In this document: positions 8,617 through 17,871 of the stretch, one piece after another
How the letters are laid out: each line of letters begins with the position of its first letter
Numbering within the stretch: the stretch's first letter is position 1
The notes under the pieces: generated by a model
What the model was told of the DNA's origin: nothing
Database searches by the model: none
The model's input: the letters and a program-made list of their open reading frames with translations, nothing else
Assembly (NCBI RefSeq): GCF_024704365.1
Contig: NZ_JAJDFY010000001.1
Span: 2,089,001 to 2,153,000 of the forward strand
DNA from: Thermomonas sp. S9
GTDB lineage: Bacteria > Pseudomonadota > Gammaproteobacteria > Xanthomonadales > Xanthomonadaceae
Length of the DNA: 64,000 bases
Direction: 5' to 3'
Translations under genes and position numbers: made by a program

Positions 8617-11600
8617 TCAGCGATGCAGGCCGAGCGGATCGGCCTGCGGGCGCGATCCCGGTGCCGGCAACGAGGTGGCGCCCGGCTCCCGCCGCAGCGC
8701 GTGGCGCGCCGCATCGAGCGCGTCCGGCGCCAGCGCCTCGCGCGCCGCGAACGCCCCGCCGATCTGGGTGGCGATCACCACGCCATCGCGCAGCAGCAGC
8801 CGCGCGCCCGGCTGGCGCGGCACCTTCTCGCCCGGCAGCAACAGCCCGGCGAGGTTCAGCGGGTCGGCCGCGGACACCACCAGCAGCCCGCCGTCGGGCG
8901 CACGCGCGCACCGCACGCAGCCCGGCCAGCGCCTCCGGCAGCGCGAACTGCGGCCCGGCCACCCCGGCGATGAAGCGCCCGCCGCGGATCTCGCCGCGCG
9001 CCTCCAGCCGCTGATACTCGCGCAGCAACGCGCGCCACGGCGGCGGCGCCACGGCGCCTCGCGCGCCAGCAGCGGCCAGCACACCACGCCCCAGCGCGCG
9101 AGCAGGACGCGCGCCAGATGCTCGCAGTCGGCCTGTGCCTGCTGCGGGTCCAGATCCTGCAGCCCGCCCAGCGCCGGCGCGACCCGCGCCCAGCGGCCGG
9201 CGTCGGCGATCCCGCGCAGCGCGGCGCGACGGCCGTGGCGGGCGAAGCGCGGCGCGCGCCGGCTGGCCGGCAGCAGCAGCGCGCGCAGGCCGGCGAAGCT
9301 GTCGCAGCCCGCCCGCCCGCGCGCTACCAGTTCGCCCAGCGCCTCCTCCAGCTCGGTCTCCAGCAGGCCGCAGGCCTGCCGCAGCTCGTCGAAGAACAGC
9401 GCCCCATGCGCCTGCAGCGCCGCCTCCACCCGCTGCGCGCGCGAGGATGGCGGCGATTCCGGCTCCGGCTGGCCCGCGGCCAGCCGGCTCCAGCGCGCCA
9501 GCTGCGGGCGCGGCAGCAGCACCAGCGGCGCCGCCCGCACCAGCGCCTCGCCGCCGGCGCGCAGCCGCGCCCAGGCGATCCGCCCGCTGCCGCACAGCGC
9601 ATCCAGCCAGGCCAGGTCATAGCCCTGCACCCGCGCCGGCAGCAGTTCGGCCTCCCACGCCAACACCGGCGCCTCGAAGCCTTCCAGTTGCCCCAGCACC
9701 CGCGCCAGCGCCTCCGGCCCGCGCAGGCGGGTGGCAGGTGTCAGGCACTGCCAGTCGCACAAAAGCGCACGTAGTCGCGCACCGCGACCGGCTCGATCTC
9801 GCGCCGCAGCCGCGCCACGGTATGGCGGTGGATGCGCGCCAGCAAAGTGCGCTCGCACCACTGCTCGGCCCGTGCCTGCGGCGCGAAGCGGCCGCGCAGG
9901 GCGTAGCCCTCCTGTTCCAGCGCCAGCAGCGCCAGCTCCACCTCGGCCACCGGCACCGCCAGGCCCGCCGCCAGTTCCTGCGCGTCGGTCACCGCCAGCG
10001 CCGACAGCCGCGCGCGCACCAGCTCGCGCAGCGCGTCCGCATGCGGCCAGTCGCGCGCCAGCGCGGGCGGCAGCGCCAGCGGCGGCGTGCAGGCGGCCTC
10101 CGGATGCAGCGCGCGCAGCAGCGGCAGGCGCTCGGCGGCCACCCAGCGCACGCCGCCCGGGGTCGCCAGTGCGGCCGCCCGCCCCTGCGCGGCCAGCGCC
10201 TGCAGCAGCGACGGCCAGCCGCTGGCCTCGGCCTCGTCCGCAGTGAGCACGCCCAGATCGCCCAGCGCCGCATGCAGTTCATCCGCATGCGCGGCCTGCG
10301 GCCAGGCGTCCTCGCGCGCAGCGGCGATCGCGCCTTCGTCCAGCCGGCCCAGATCGTCCACTTGCTCGGGCAGGCCGAACCGGCGCACGGCCACCGCGCG
10401 GGTGCGGCGCTCCTCCAGCGGGGCATCGTCGAGGAAGGCGTACGGACGCGCGCCCAGCACCTCGGCGGCGAATGGCGACGGGCCGGTGAGGTCACGCGCG
10501 GTGACCTGCACCCGGCCTTCCTCCAATGCGCGCAGCAGGGCCAGCCAGCCGTCCACGTCCATCGCCTCACGCAGGCAGTCGTCCAGGGTCTGCGCCACCA
10601 GCGGATGGTCGGGCACCTGGCGCTCACCGACGATGTTCTCCAGACACGCCACCTGATCGGGAAAGACCGTGGCCATCAGGTCCTCGGCCTTCATCCGCTG
10701 CAGCTGCGGCATCACCCGGCGGCCGCCGGAAACGCGCGGCAACACCAGCGCGGTCGCGGCATTCCAGCGGAAACGCGCGGGGAACAGCGGCGCATCCAGC
10801 AGCGCCTGCACCAGCACCTCGCGCGCGCTGGAGGAATGCAGGTAGCCGATCACTTCGATCAGCGGGAAGCTGTGGCTGGTGGACAGCGACAGCAGGATGC
10901 AGTCCTCGGTCGCCGCCGCCTGCAGCTCGAAGTTGAACTTGCGGCAGAAGCGCTTGCGCAGGGCCAGGCCCCAGGCCTTGTTGATGCGGCTGCCGTAGGG
11001 CGAATGGATGATCAGCTGGGTGCCGCCGGATTCGTCGAAGAAGCGCTCCAGCGCGATATGCCCGCGGGTCGGCAGCATCCCGAACCCGGCCAGCTGCGCC
11101 GCCGCGTAATCGGCGATCTGCTGCGCCGCCTCCAATGGCAGGCCGATGTCATCGCGCAGCCAGGCCGCCGCCTCCGCCGCGCCGCCCTGCTCCAGCCGGG
11201 CCTGCAGGCCGGCGCGCAGGCGCGACAGCGCGATCGACAGCTCGTCCGTGCGCCCGGGCGCCTCGCCGACCCAAAACGGAATGCTCGGCGGCTGGCCCTG
11301 CGCATCCTCCACCCGCAGCACGCCGGCCTCGACCCGCAGCACGCGGTAGCTGGCGTTGCCGAGCTGGAACACGTCGCCGCCGAGGCTCTCGATCGCGAAA
11401 TCCTCGGTGACACTGCCGATGGTGAGGCCCTGCGGCTCCAGCACCACGCTGTAGTCGCCGAGGTCGGGGATGGTGCCGCCGGACTGGGTGGCGACCAGGC
11501 GCGCGCCCTTGCGCGCACGCAGCACGCGCTGCACGGCGTCGCGGTGCAGGTAGCGCGCGCGCGGGCCGTAGCGGCTGGCGAAGCCTTCGTCCAGCATGCG

Positions 11601-12956
11601 CACGACCGCGTCGAAGCGTTCGCGCGCAAGCTCCGCATACGGATACGCGCTGCGCAGGCAGGCATACAGCGCGTCCTCGTCCCAGTCGCGCGCGGCCACC
11701 TCGGCCACGATCTGCTGCGCCAGCACGTCCAGCGGCACCCGCGGCATGCGCAGCGCATCCAGCTCGCCGCGCCGCACCGCGTCCAGCAGCGCCGCGCATT
11801 CCAGCAGCTCGTCGCGGCTGGTCGGGAACAGGCGGCCCTTGGGCACGCCGCCGACGTGGTGGCCGGAGCGTCCGACCCGCTGCAGGAAGGCGGCGATGCT
11901 GCGCGGCGAGCCGATCTGGCAAACCAGCTCGACCTCGCCGATGTCGATGCCCAGCTCCAGCGAGGCGGTCGCCACCAGCACCTTCAGCTCGCCGCGCTTG
12001 AGCCGCTGCTCGGCGTCCAGCCGCAGCTCTTTGCGAGCGAGCCGTGGTGCGCGGCCACCTGCTGCTCGCCCAGCAGTTCCGCCAGATGCCGGGCAGTGCG
12101 CTCGGCCATGCGCCGGGTGTTGACGAACACCAGGGTGGTGGCGTGCGCGCTAGCGAAGCGCGGCGATGCGCGCGTACACCTGCGCCCACTGCGGATGCGA
12201 CATCACCGGCTCCAGCGGCGTGGGCGGCAGCTCCAGCGCCAGATCGCGCGGGCGGTCGTGGCCGATGTCGATGATGGTCGGCAGCGGCGCCGCCCCGGCC
12301 AGGAAGCGCGCCACCGCCTGCACCGGCTTCTGGGTGGCCGACAGCCCGATCCGCTGCACGCGGCGGCCGGTGAGCGCGTCCAGCCGCGCCAGCGACAGCG
12401 CCAGGTGGCTGCCGCGCTTGCTCTGTACCAGGGCGTGGATTTCGTCCACGATCAGCGTGCGCACCCCGCCCAGCATGGCCCGGCCCGAGGCCGAGTTGAG
12501 CAGGATGTACAGCGACTCCGGGGTCGTCACCAGCACGTGCGGCGGATGCCGGCGCAGCGCCGTACGCTCGCCGGCCGGGGTGTCGCCGGTGCGCACCGCG
12601 GTGCGGATCGGCACCTCCGGCAGGCCCAGCCGCGCCAGCTCCCCGGCGATCCCGGCCAGCGGCGCCTCCAGGTTGAGGTGGATGTCGTTGGACAGCGCCT
12701 TCAGCGGCGAGACGTACAGCACGCAGGTGGCGTCCGGCAGCCCGTGCGCGAGGCCCTCGCGCACCAGGCCGTCCAGCGCCGCGAGGAAGCCGGTCAGGGT
12801 CTTGCCGGCGCCGGTCGGGGCCGCCACCAGCACGTCGCCGCCGGCACGGATCGCGGGCCATGCCTGCTGCTGCGCCAGGGTCGGCGCGGGGAAGCGGCGC
12901 GCGAACCAGCCGGCCACCGCCGGGTGGAACGCCGCGAGCACGGGGTGAACGGCCAT
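8617..12956 (-). CDS. lhr: Lhr-type large ATP-dependent helicase, several frameshifts
   Basis: About 1,440 residues. The N-terminal superfamily 2 helicase core has Walker A Ala-Pro-Thr-Gly-Ala-Gly-Lys-Thr, Walker B Val-Asp-Glu-Ile-His, motif III Leu-Ser-Ala-Thr-Gln, and motifs V-VI Thr-Ala-Ser-Leu-Glu-Leu-Gly-Ile-Asp and Gln-Arg-Val-Gly-Arg-Ser-Gly-His. The Asp-Glu-Ile-His box and long C-terminal extension identify the Lhr (long helicase-related) family, which unwinds RNA:DNA hybrids and is linked to DNA repair. The start at 12956 is the last ATG before the core. Frame changes are needed near 12154, 12035, 9763, 9045 and 8910; the pieces are collinear and complete, so read errors are likely. 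A very long open frame on the opposite strand is only its shadow. Confidence 0.88.
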
Positions 12957-13080
12957 GCGCGGATTATCCGCTGCACCGGCGGCAGGCGCCTGAACGGGAT
13001 GCACGTAGGCAATGCGCAACTGGGCGGGCATCGGCGCAGCCTGCACGCCGGCCGTCGCAACGCCTGCGACGGCGTGCCGC

Positions 13081-13918
13081 TCAGCCCGCGCGGAACAGCG
13101 GCCGGTAGGCCGGGGCCACCAGCGGCAGCACTATCTTGGCCGGCACGTCCACGGTCTGGGTACCCTCCACGTATGGGGCCACCTGGTAGGGCGGGAACAC
13201 GAAGCGCAGGGCACGGATGCTGCCATCGGCATTCATCACCGGCTCGAACCGTGCGAAATGCGCGGGCTTGGGTGCGGTGCCCTCGTCGATCATGCCGCCG
13301 CGCATCTGCAGCTGCTCGGCGTACACGTCGGACTCCAGATGGTCGTCATCGAGATCGCGCTGCACCCGCGCCTTCAGCTGTGCGCGCACATAGTCGGACA
13401 CCGGCACCCAGTTGGCCGCTTCCGGGATCAGCTGCTCGGCCGCGAGCATCTGCTGCAGTTGCGGCAAGCCAGACGAAGCGCTGCTCCAGCGGCACGCCGT
13501 GGGCCCCGCCGAGGTAGCTGCTGCCGGTCGCGGCCACCGCCACCACCCGCGGCGTCTCCGCGACCATGCTGAACTGCAGGCTGAGGTCGTACGGGACCGC
13601 GGGCTTGCGCCCCTTCAGTTCGCCCACCGCCTGCATCAGCTGATCCTGCACCGCCGCGGCGTAATCCTGCAGCGCGCGCGCCAGCGGCGGATAGCGCACC
13701 GCCGCCTGCGGATAGCTGATGCCGATGATGTAGGCCGGCGTGGTTTCGGTGACATCCTTCAGCGCGGGCGGCCCGGCCTCGGCAACCGGTTCTGCGGGCG
13801 CAGGCGGCACGGAAACAGGGACCTCCGCCTCGCGGCCGCGCTGGCAACCGACCGCCCCCACCAGCGCGAGGCTGGCCACGAGCGCGGTGCGGACGAGATG
13901 CAGACAACAGGGACGCAT
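13081..13918 (-). CDS. RsiV/DUF3298-like lipoprotein, one frameshift
   Basis: About 278 residues. The N-terminus has a short positive stretch, a hydrophobic segment and Val-Gly-Cys, consistent with a lipoprotein signal. The body has Ile-Ile-Gly-Ile-Ser-Tyr-Pro and [10 protein letters not shown], the second resembling the Gly-Gly-Ala-His core of DUF4163/DUF3298 (RsiV, PdaC) domains. The C-terminal half ends in a Phe-x-Phe-Pro-Pro-Tyr-Gln-Val-Ala-Pro-Tyr segment typical of DUF3298. An extra T near 13466 breaks the frame between these halves. RsiV-family members bind lysozyme or control sigma factors, but no sigma factor is adjacent, so the role here is open. Confidence 0.75.
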
Positions 13919-13975
13919 GGGCACGAGGCGATGGACAGGGCGTGGATTTGCGCAGATTCTGGCATGTCGCGCCGA

Positions 13976-14006
13976 AGAAAAAGCCCGGCTTGCGCCGGGC
14001 TTTTCT
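13976..14006 (-). terminator. Rho-independent terminator of the cold-shock gene
   Basis: A 9-bp stem (AAGCCCGGC / GCCGGGCTT) with loop TTGC, followed on the minus strand by a T tract, 18 bp after the cold-shock stop codon. On the plus strand it is also followed by TTTCT, so it may work in both directions. Confidence 0.85.
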
Positions 14007-14024
14007 GCGCGATGCGCGGGCGGC

Positions 14025-14234
14025 TTACAGCGCCTGCACTTCGTCGGCCTGCAGGCCCTTCTGGCCCTGCACGACCTTGAAGGAGACCTTCTGGCCTTCC
14101 TGCAGGGACTTGAAGCCGGTGCCCACGATCGAGCGGAAGTGGACGAAGACGTCCGGGCCGGATTCCGGGGTGATGAAGCCGAAGCCCTTGGCGTCGTTGA
14201 ACCACTTGACGGTACCGGTCTGACGATCCGACAT
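14025..14234 (-). CDS. cspA: Cold-shock protein, CspA family
   Basis: A 69-residue single-domain OB-fold RNA chaperone. Both RNA-binding motifs are intact: RNP1 Lys-Gly-Phe-Gly-Phe-Ile and RNP2 Val-Phe-Val-His-Phe. It starts [13 protein letters not shown], standard for the family. A strong AGGAG sits 8 bases before the ATG. The gene has its own terminator and a leader of roughly 150 bases, the usual arrangement for cold-inducible csp mRNAs. The exact subtype (CspA, C, D or E) cannot be told from this sequence, and the symbol is generic. Confidence 0.93.
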   Translation of the reverse strand: MSDRQTGTVKWFNDAKGFGFITPESGPDVFVHFRSIVGTGFKSLQEGQKVSFKVVQGQKGLQADEVQAL

Positions 14235-14421
14235 GTTGCTACTCCTGGATAACAGTTAGAAATGGAAACACGGCAGGCAAGCCAACCGCGACTGTCGAGC
14301 AAGGGGTAACGCACACGATGTAGCGGATCGCAACGGATCTACCGCATCGGGTCACGATGTACCGTGATCCCGCTTGAAACAGTGAGCGCACATTAACCTG
14401 TTTTTGACGACAAATGTGCAA
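14235..14421 (-). promoter_or_regulatory. Cold-shock leader with candidate promoter and repeated motif
   Basis: On the minus strand TTGCAC (14416-14421) and GTTAAT (14392-14397) are 18 bp apart and would give an untranslated leader of roughly 150 bases. The leader holds the direct repeat CACGATGTA (plus-strand reading) at 14314-14322 and 14353-14361, and short inverted repeats around TCACG-ATGTAC-CGTGA. Such long leaders act as temperature-sensing structures in csp genes; that role here is inferred. Confidence 0.45.
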
Positions 14422-14467
14422 CCCGGGCAAGTTTTTTTCGCGCGCGGGCGCCGCGACTGCCCGGCGC

Positions 14468-15184
14468 TCACCAGTCGGCATGCCCGGGCAGCAGGCCGCG
14501 CAGCTCGGCGTCGGTCAGGTTGCGCCACTGGCCCGGCTTGAGATGGCCCAGCCTGACGTTGCCGATCCGGGCCCGGTGCAGTTGCTTCACGCGGTAGCCG
14601 AAATGCGCCGCCATCAGCCGGATCTGCCGGTTCAGGCCCTGCACCAGCACGATCCGGAACCCGAACCGCCCCAGCTTGCCGGTCTTGCAGGGCAGCGTGG
14701 GCACCCCGTGCACCGGCACCCCGCCGCGCGCCATCCCGCGCAGGAACTCATCGGTCACCGGGTGGTTCACCGCCACCAGGTATTCCTTCTCCAGCTTGTT
14801 CTCGGCACGCAGGATGCGGTTGACGATGTCGCCGTTGCTGGTCAGCAGGATCAACCCTTCCGAGTCCTTGTCCAGCCGCCCGATCGGGAAGATGCGCTGC
14901 TCGTGGCCGACGAAATCGACGATGTTGCCCTTCACGTCGGTCTCGGTAGTGCAGGTGATGCCCACCGGCTTGTTCAGCGCGATATAGACGTGCCGGCGCT
15001 TGCCCGCGGCGGCGGTGCGCGCGGCCAGCAGGTTGCCGTCGATGCGCACCTCGTCGCCCGCTCCCAGCTCCGCGCCGATGCGGGCGCGCAGGCCATTGAC
15101 GGTGACGCGCCCCTCGGCGATCAGGCGGTCGGCCTCGCGGCGGGAGCAGAAGCCGGTGTCGGCGATATGACGGTTCAGGCGCAT
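14468..15184 (-). CDS. rluF: 23S rRNA pseudouridine(2604) synthase RluF
   Basis: A 238-residue pseudouridine synthase of the RsuA/RluF family. An N-terminal S4 RNA-binding domain (residues 1-50, Cys-Ser-Arg-Arg-Glu-Ala-Asp) precedes the catalytic domain with the active-site aspartate at about residue 105 in Gly-Arg-Leu-Asp-Lys-Asp-Ser. Later motifs Leu-Val-Gln-Gly-Leu-Asn-Arg-Gln-Ile-Arg and Thr-Glu-x-Asp-x-Lys-Gly-Asn-Ile-Val-Asp-Phe agree with RluF rather than RluB or RluE. The ATG at 15184 starts directly with the S4 domain; a longer frame upstream is unsupported. Confidence 0.88.
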   Translation of the reverse strand: MRLNRHIADTGFCSRREADRLIAEGRVTVNGLRARIGAELGAGDEVRIDGNLLAARTAAAGKRRHVYIALNKPVGITCTTETDVKGNIVDFVGHEQRIFPIGRLDKDSEGLILLTSNGDIVNRILRAENKLEKEYLVAVNHPVTDEFLRGMARGGVPVHGVPTLPCKTGKLGRFGFRIVLVQGLNRQIRLMAAHFGYRVKQLHRARIGNVRLGHLKPGQWRNLTDAELRGLLPGHADW

Positions 15185-15291
15185 GGGGCGGCATTCTACT
15201 GGCAGCGGGCGGCGCGCCCGCCCCTTCCGCGCACCCGCCATCGCCGCTACCCTCGCCGCATCATCGTGCGGGAATCGCTACCGTCACCACC

Positions 15292-16296
15292 ATGAATGCC
15301 GCCGCCGACCCACTGGCCGCGCTGTGGCGCCCGCCCGCCCTGATGGGCGTGGTGCTGGGCGGCGAAGCCCTGGCCGCCATCCTCGCACTCGCGCCCACCC
15401 ACGGTGGCGAGCGCCTGGTCCACTTCGGGCTGGCCTCGCTCGGCATCCAGTGGGTGGCCCTGGGGACGCTGTGCGCGCTTTATTTGCTGCGGCGGCCGTT
15501 GGGGCGCCTGCCGCCGCCGCGGCTGGCGTGGGCCTGCCTGGCCCTGTTCCTGCTGATGAGCCTGCTGGTCGCCGCGGCGGCCTGGAGCGTACTTGTGATG
15601 ACCGCCAACGCCGAAGGCACGCGCACCGGCTTCATCTTGCGCATGCTGGGGCTGGCGCTGGTGGTGGGCCTGATCGGGCTGCTCAGCTACCAGAACTACT
15701 GGCGTTCGCGGCAGTGGGCGGTGCGTGCGAAACAGCTGGAACTGGAAGCCCTGCAGGCACGCATCCACCCGCACTTCCTGTTCAACACGCTCAACACCGG
15801 CGCGGCGCTGGTGCACGCGCAGCCGGACGCGGCCGAACGCGTGCTGCTGGATCTGGCCGACCTGTTCCGCTGCGCCCTGCGCGGACCGCAAGAGATCCCG
15901 CTGGCGGAGGAGCTGGCGCTGACCCGGCGCTACCTGGACATCGAGGCCCTGCGCCTCGGCCCGCGGCTGCAGCTGGATTGGCAGGTACCGGCACCGCTGC
16001 CGGCGGTGCAGGTGCCGTCGCTGTCGATCCAGCCGCTGGCCGAGAACGCGATCCGCCACGGCATCGAGCGCCTGCCGCAGGGCGGCCGGGTCGAGGTGCA
16101 GGTGCGGATCGACGGCGGCTGGATCGAAATCCGCATCGCCAACGACCGTCCTGACGGCGAAAGCGGCCCGCGCGGACATGCGGTCGGGCTTGCCTCCGCG
16201 CGCGAGCGGGTGCAGGCGATGACCGCGGACCGCGGCCGGGTGGACGCCGGGATCGAAGACGGACGCTACGTCGCGCGCATGCGCCTGCCGGCCTGA
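15292..16296 (+). CDS. algZ: LytS/AlgZ-type sensor histidine kinase
   Basis: 334 residues. Four hydrophobic segments fill about residues 15-130, followed by a histidine kinase domain of the His_kinase/LytS type: phospho-acceptor region Ile-His-Pro-His-Phe-Leu-Phe-Asn-Thr-Leu-Asn (His159/His161), N box Leu-Ala-Glu-Asn-Ala-Ile-Arg-His-Gly, and a final Gly-Leu-Ala-Ser-Ala-Arg-Glu-Arg-Val. This architecture is that of AlgZ/FimS, partner of the LytTR regulator AlgR. In related genomes the algR gene normally follows. Here the next gene is on the other strand and unrelated, so the cognate regulator is elsewhere or lost. Confidence 0.85.
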   Translation: MNAAADPLAALWRPPALMGVVLGGEALAAILALAPTHGGERLVHFGLASLGIQWVALGTLCALYLLRRPLGRLPPPRLAWACLALFLLMSLLVAAAAWSVLVMTANAEGTRTGFILRMLGLALVVGLIGLLSYQNYWRSRQWAVRAKQLELEALQARIHPHFLFNTLNTGAALVHAQPDAAERVLLDLADLFRCALRGPQEIPLAEELALTRRYLDIEALRLGPRLQLDWQVPAPLPAVQVPSLSIQPLAENAIRHGIERLPQGGRVEVQVRIDGGWIEIRIANDRPDGESGPRGHAVGLASARERVQAMTADRGRVDAGIEDGRYVARMRLPA

Positions 16297-16297
16297 G

Positions 16298-16320
16298 CCA
16301 CCGCCGCAGTGCGGCGGTGG
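16298..16320. terminator. Hairpin between convergent algZ and ppnN
   Basis: A 10-bp perfect stem (CCACCGCCGC / GCGGCGGTGG) with loop AGT, immediately after the algZ stop and before the convergent ppnN stop. No T tract follows. Confidence 0.55.
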
Positions 16321-16339
16321 TCGCGAGGACGGCGGCGGA

Positions 16340-17761
16340 TCAGGCCACCACCCTGTAGCAGGGCTGGTAGTCGCCGGCGATCTTCATCCGCCGCTGCTGG
16401 ACGAAGGCGCGCAGCAGCGCGTCCAGCGCCTGCATGATGTCGGCATCGCCGTGGATTTCGAACGGCCCGTGCGCCTCGATCCGGCGCATGCCGTCCTCCT
16501 TCACGTTGCCGGCCACGATCCCGGAGAACGCGCGCCGCAGGTCGGCCGCCAGCGCGTGCGGCTTGCGCCCGTGGTGCAGGTCCAGCCCCGCCATCAGCGC
16601 ATGGGTCGGGACGAACGGCTGCTGGAACGCCAGCGGCACGTGCAGCCCCCAGTTGAAGAAGAACGAATCCTGCTGGGCGATGCGCTGCTCCTTCACCTTG
16701 CGGATGCCCGCCTCCATGCGCCTGGCGACCAGCGCCGGATCGGCGATGATGATCTCGTAGCGCGCCGCCGCGGCATCGCCCAGGGTCAGGCGGATGAATT
16801 TGTCGATCTGCTCGAAATACGGCGCCGCGCCGGTGGGGCCGGTGAGGATCAGCGGGAAATGCAGGTTGGCATTTTCCTCGCGCAGCAGGATGCCGAGCAG
16901 GTACAGGATTTCCTCGCAGGTGCCGACGCCGCCAGGGAACACGATGATGCCGTGCCCAATCCGAACGAATGCCTCCAGGCGTTTTTCGATGTCCGGCATG
17001 ATCACCAGGTGGTTGACGATCGGGTTGGGCGATTCGGCCGCGATGATCCCCGGCTCGGTGATGCCGATGTAACGGCTGCGCCGGCGACGCTGCTTGGCAT
17101 GCGCGATGGTGGCGCCTTTCATCGGCCCCTTCATCGCACCCGGGCCGCACCCGGTGCAGATGTCCAGCCCGCGCAAGCCCAACTCGTAGCCGACCTGCTT
17201 GGTGTACTTGTATTCCTCCTGGCCGATCGAGTGGCCGCCCCAGCACACCACCAGATTCGGGTCGCCCGGTTGCAGCACGCGCGCGTTGCGCAGCAGGCGG
17301 AACACCGCGTCGGTGATGTCGGCCGACGTCTGCGGCTGGCAGTCGCCATTGAGGTCGATCGCCGTGAAGGCGATGTCGCGCACCACCGCGAACAGCAGCT
17401 CGGCCACGCCCGCGATGATCTGGCCGTCCACGAACGCCATCGCCGGGGCGTGGGTCAGCTCGATGCGCACGCCGCGGTCCTGCTGCCGCACCTGGATGTC
17501 GAACTCCGGATACAGCTCCTGCGCGGCGCGCGGGTCGTCGGAGGCGCTGCCCGAGGTCAGCACCGCCAGCGCGCAGCGGCGCAGCAGGTCGTGCAGGCCG
17601 CCGGAGGATGCATCGCGCAGGCGCGCCACTTCCTCGCGACTGAGGACATCGAGGCCGCCGCGTGGATAGATGTGGGTGGAAACGGTGGGAAGGGTGGACG
17701 CCGCTGCAGTGGCGGCATTGCTGGGATCGGAATGGATGTTCATGTAGTGCTTGTCGTTCAT
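16340..17761 (-). CDS. ppnN: Nucleotide 5'-monophosphate nucleosidase PpnN (YgdH)
   Basis: 473 residues. PpnN cleaves purine and pyrimidine nucleoside monophosphates to base and ribose 5-phosphate and in E. coli is stimulated by (p)ppGpp. The central Rossmann-like LOG domain carries the signature Pro-Gly-Gly-Val-Gly-Thr-Cys-Glu-Glu-Ile, here slightly different from the Pro-Gly-Gly-x-Gly-Thr-x-x-Glu of cytokinin-activating LOG proteins. Long N- and C-terminal extensions fit PpnN, not LOG. The protein is cytoplasmic. The ATG at 17761 has a weak ribosome site; Met7 is an alternative. Confidence 0.92.
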   Translation of the reverse strand: MNDKHYMNIHSDPSNAATAAASTLPTVSTHIYPRGGLDVLSREEVARLRDASSGGLHDLLRRCALAVLTSGSASDDPRAAQELYPEFDIQVRQQDRGVRIELTHAPAMAFVDGQIIAGVAELLFAVVRDIAFTAIDLNGDCQPQTSADITDAVFRLLRNARVLQPGDPNLVVCWGGHSIGQEEYKYTKQVGYELGLRGLDICTGCGPGAMKGPMKGATIAHAKQRRRRSRYIGITEPGIIAAESPNPIVNHLVIMPDIEKRLEAFVRIGHGIIVFPGGVGTCEEILYLLGILLREENANLHFPLILTGPTGAAPYFEQIDKFIRLTLGDAAAARYEIIIADPALVARRMEAGIRKVKEQRIAQQDSFFFNWGLHVPLAFQQPFVPTHALMAGLDLHHGRKPHALAADLRRAFSGIVAGNVKEDGMRRIEAHGPFEIHGDADIMQALDALLRAFVQQRRMKIAGDYQPCYRVVA

Positions 17762-17811
17762 GCGGCCACTTTAGCGCAGTTGCCGGCGCCCGGACGCGGG
17801 GCGAGGCGCAC

Positions 17812-17843
17812 AAAAAAAGACGCCCGGGAGGCCCCCGGGCGTC
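17812..17843 (-). terminator. Rho-independent terminator of the TonB receptor gene
   Basis: A 10-bp stem (GACGCCCGGG / CCCGGGCGTC) with a five-base loop, followed on the minus strand by seven T residues. It lies 28 bp past the receptor stop codon. Confidence 0.88.
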
Positions 17844-17871
17844 TGCATGGCGCACAGTCCAGATCGCGGGA

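Noticed and set aside
9135..13517. A 1,460-codon open frame on the plus strand
   Set aside because: It lies antisense to lhr, is Arg/Pro/Ala-rich with no recognisable domain, and is explained by the GC-rich third codon position of the real gene.
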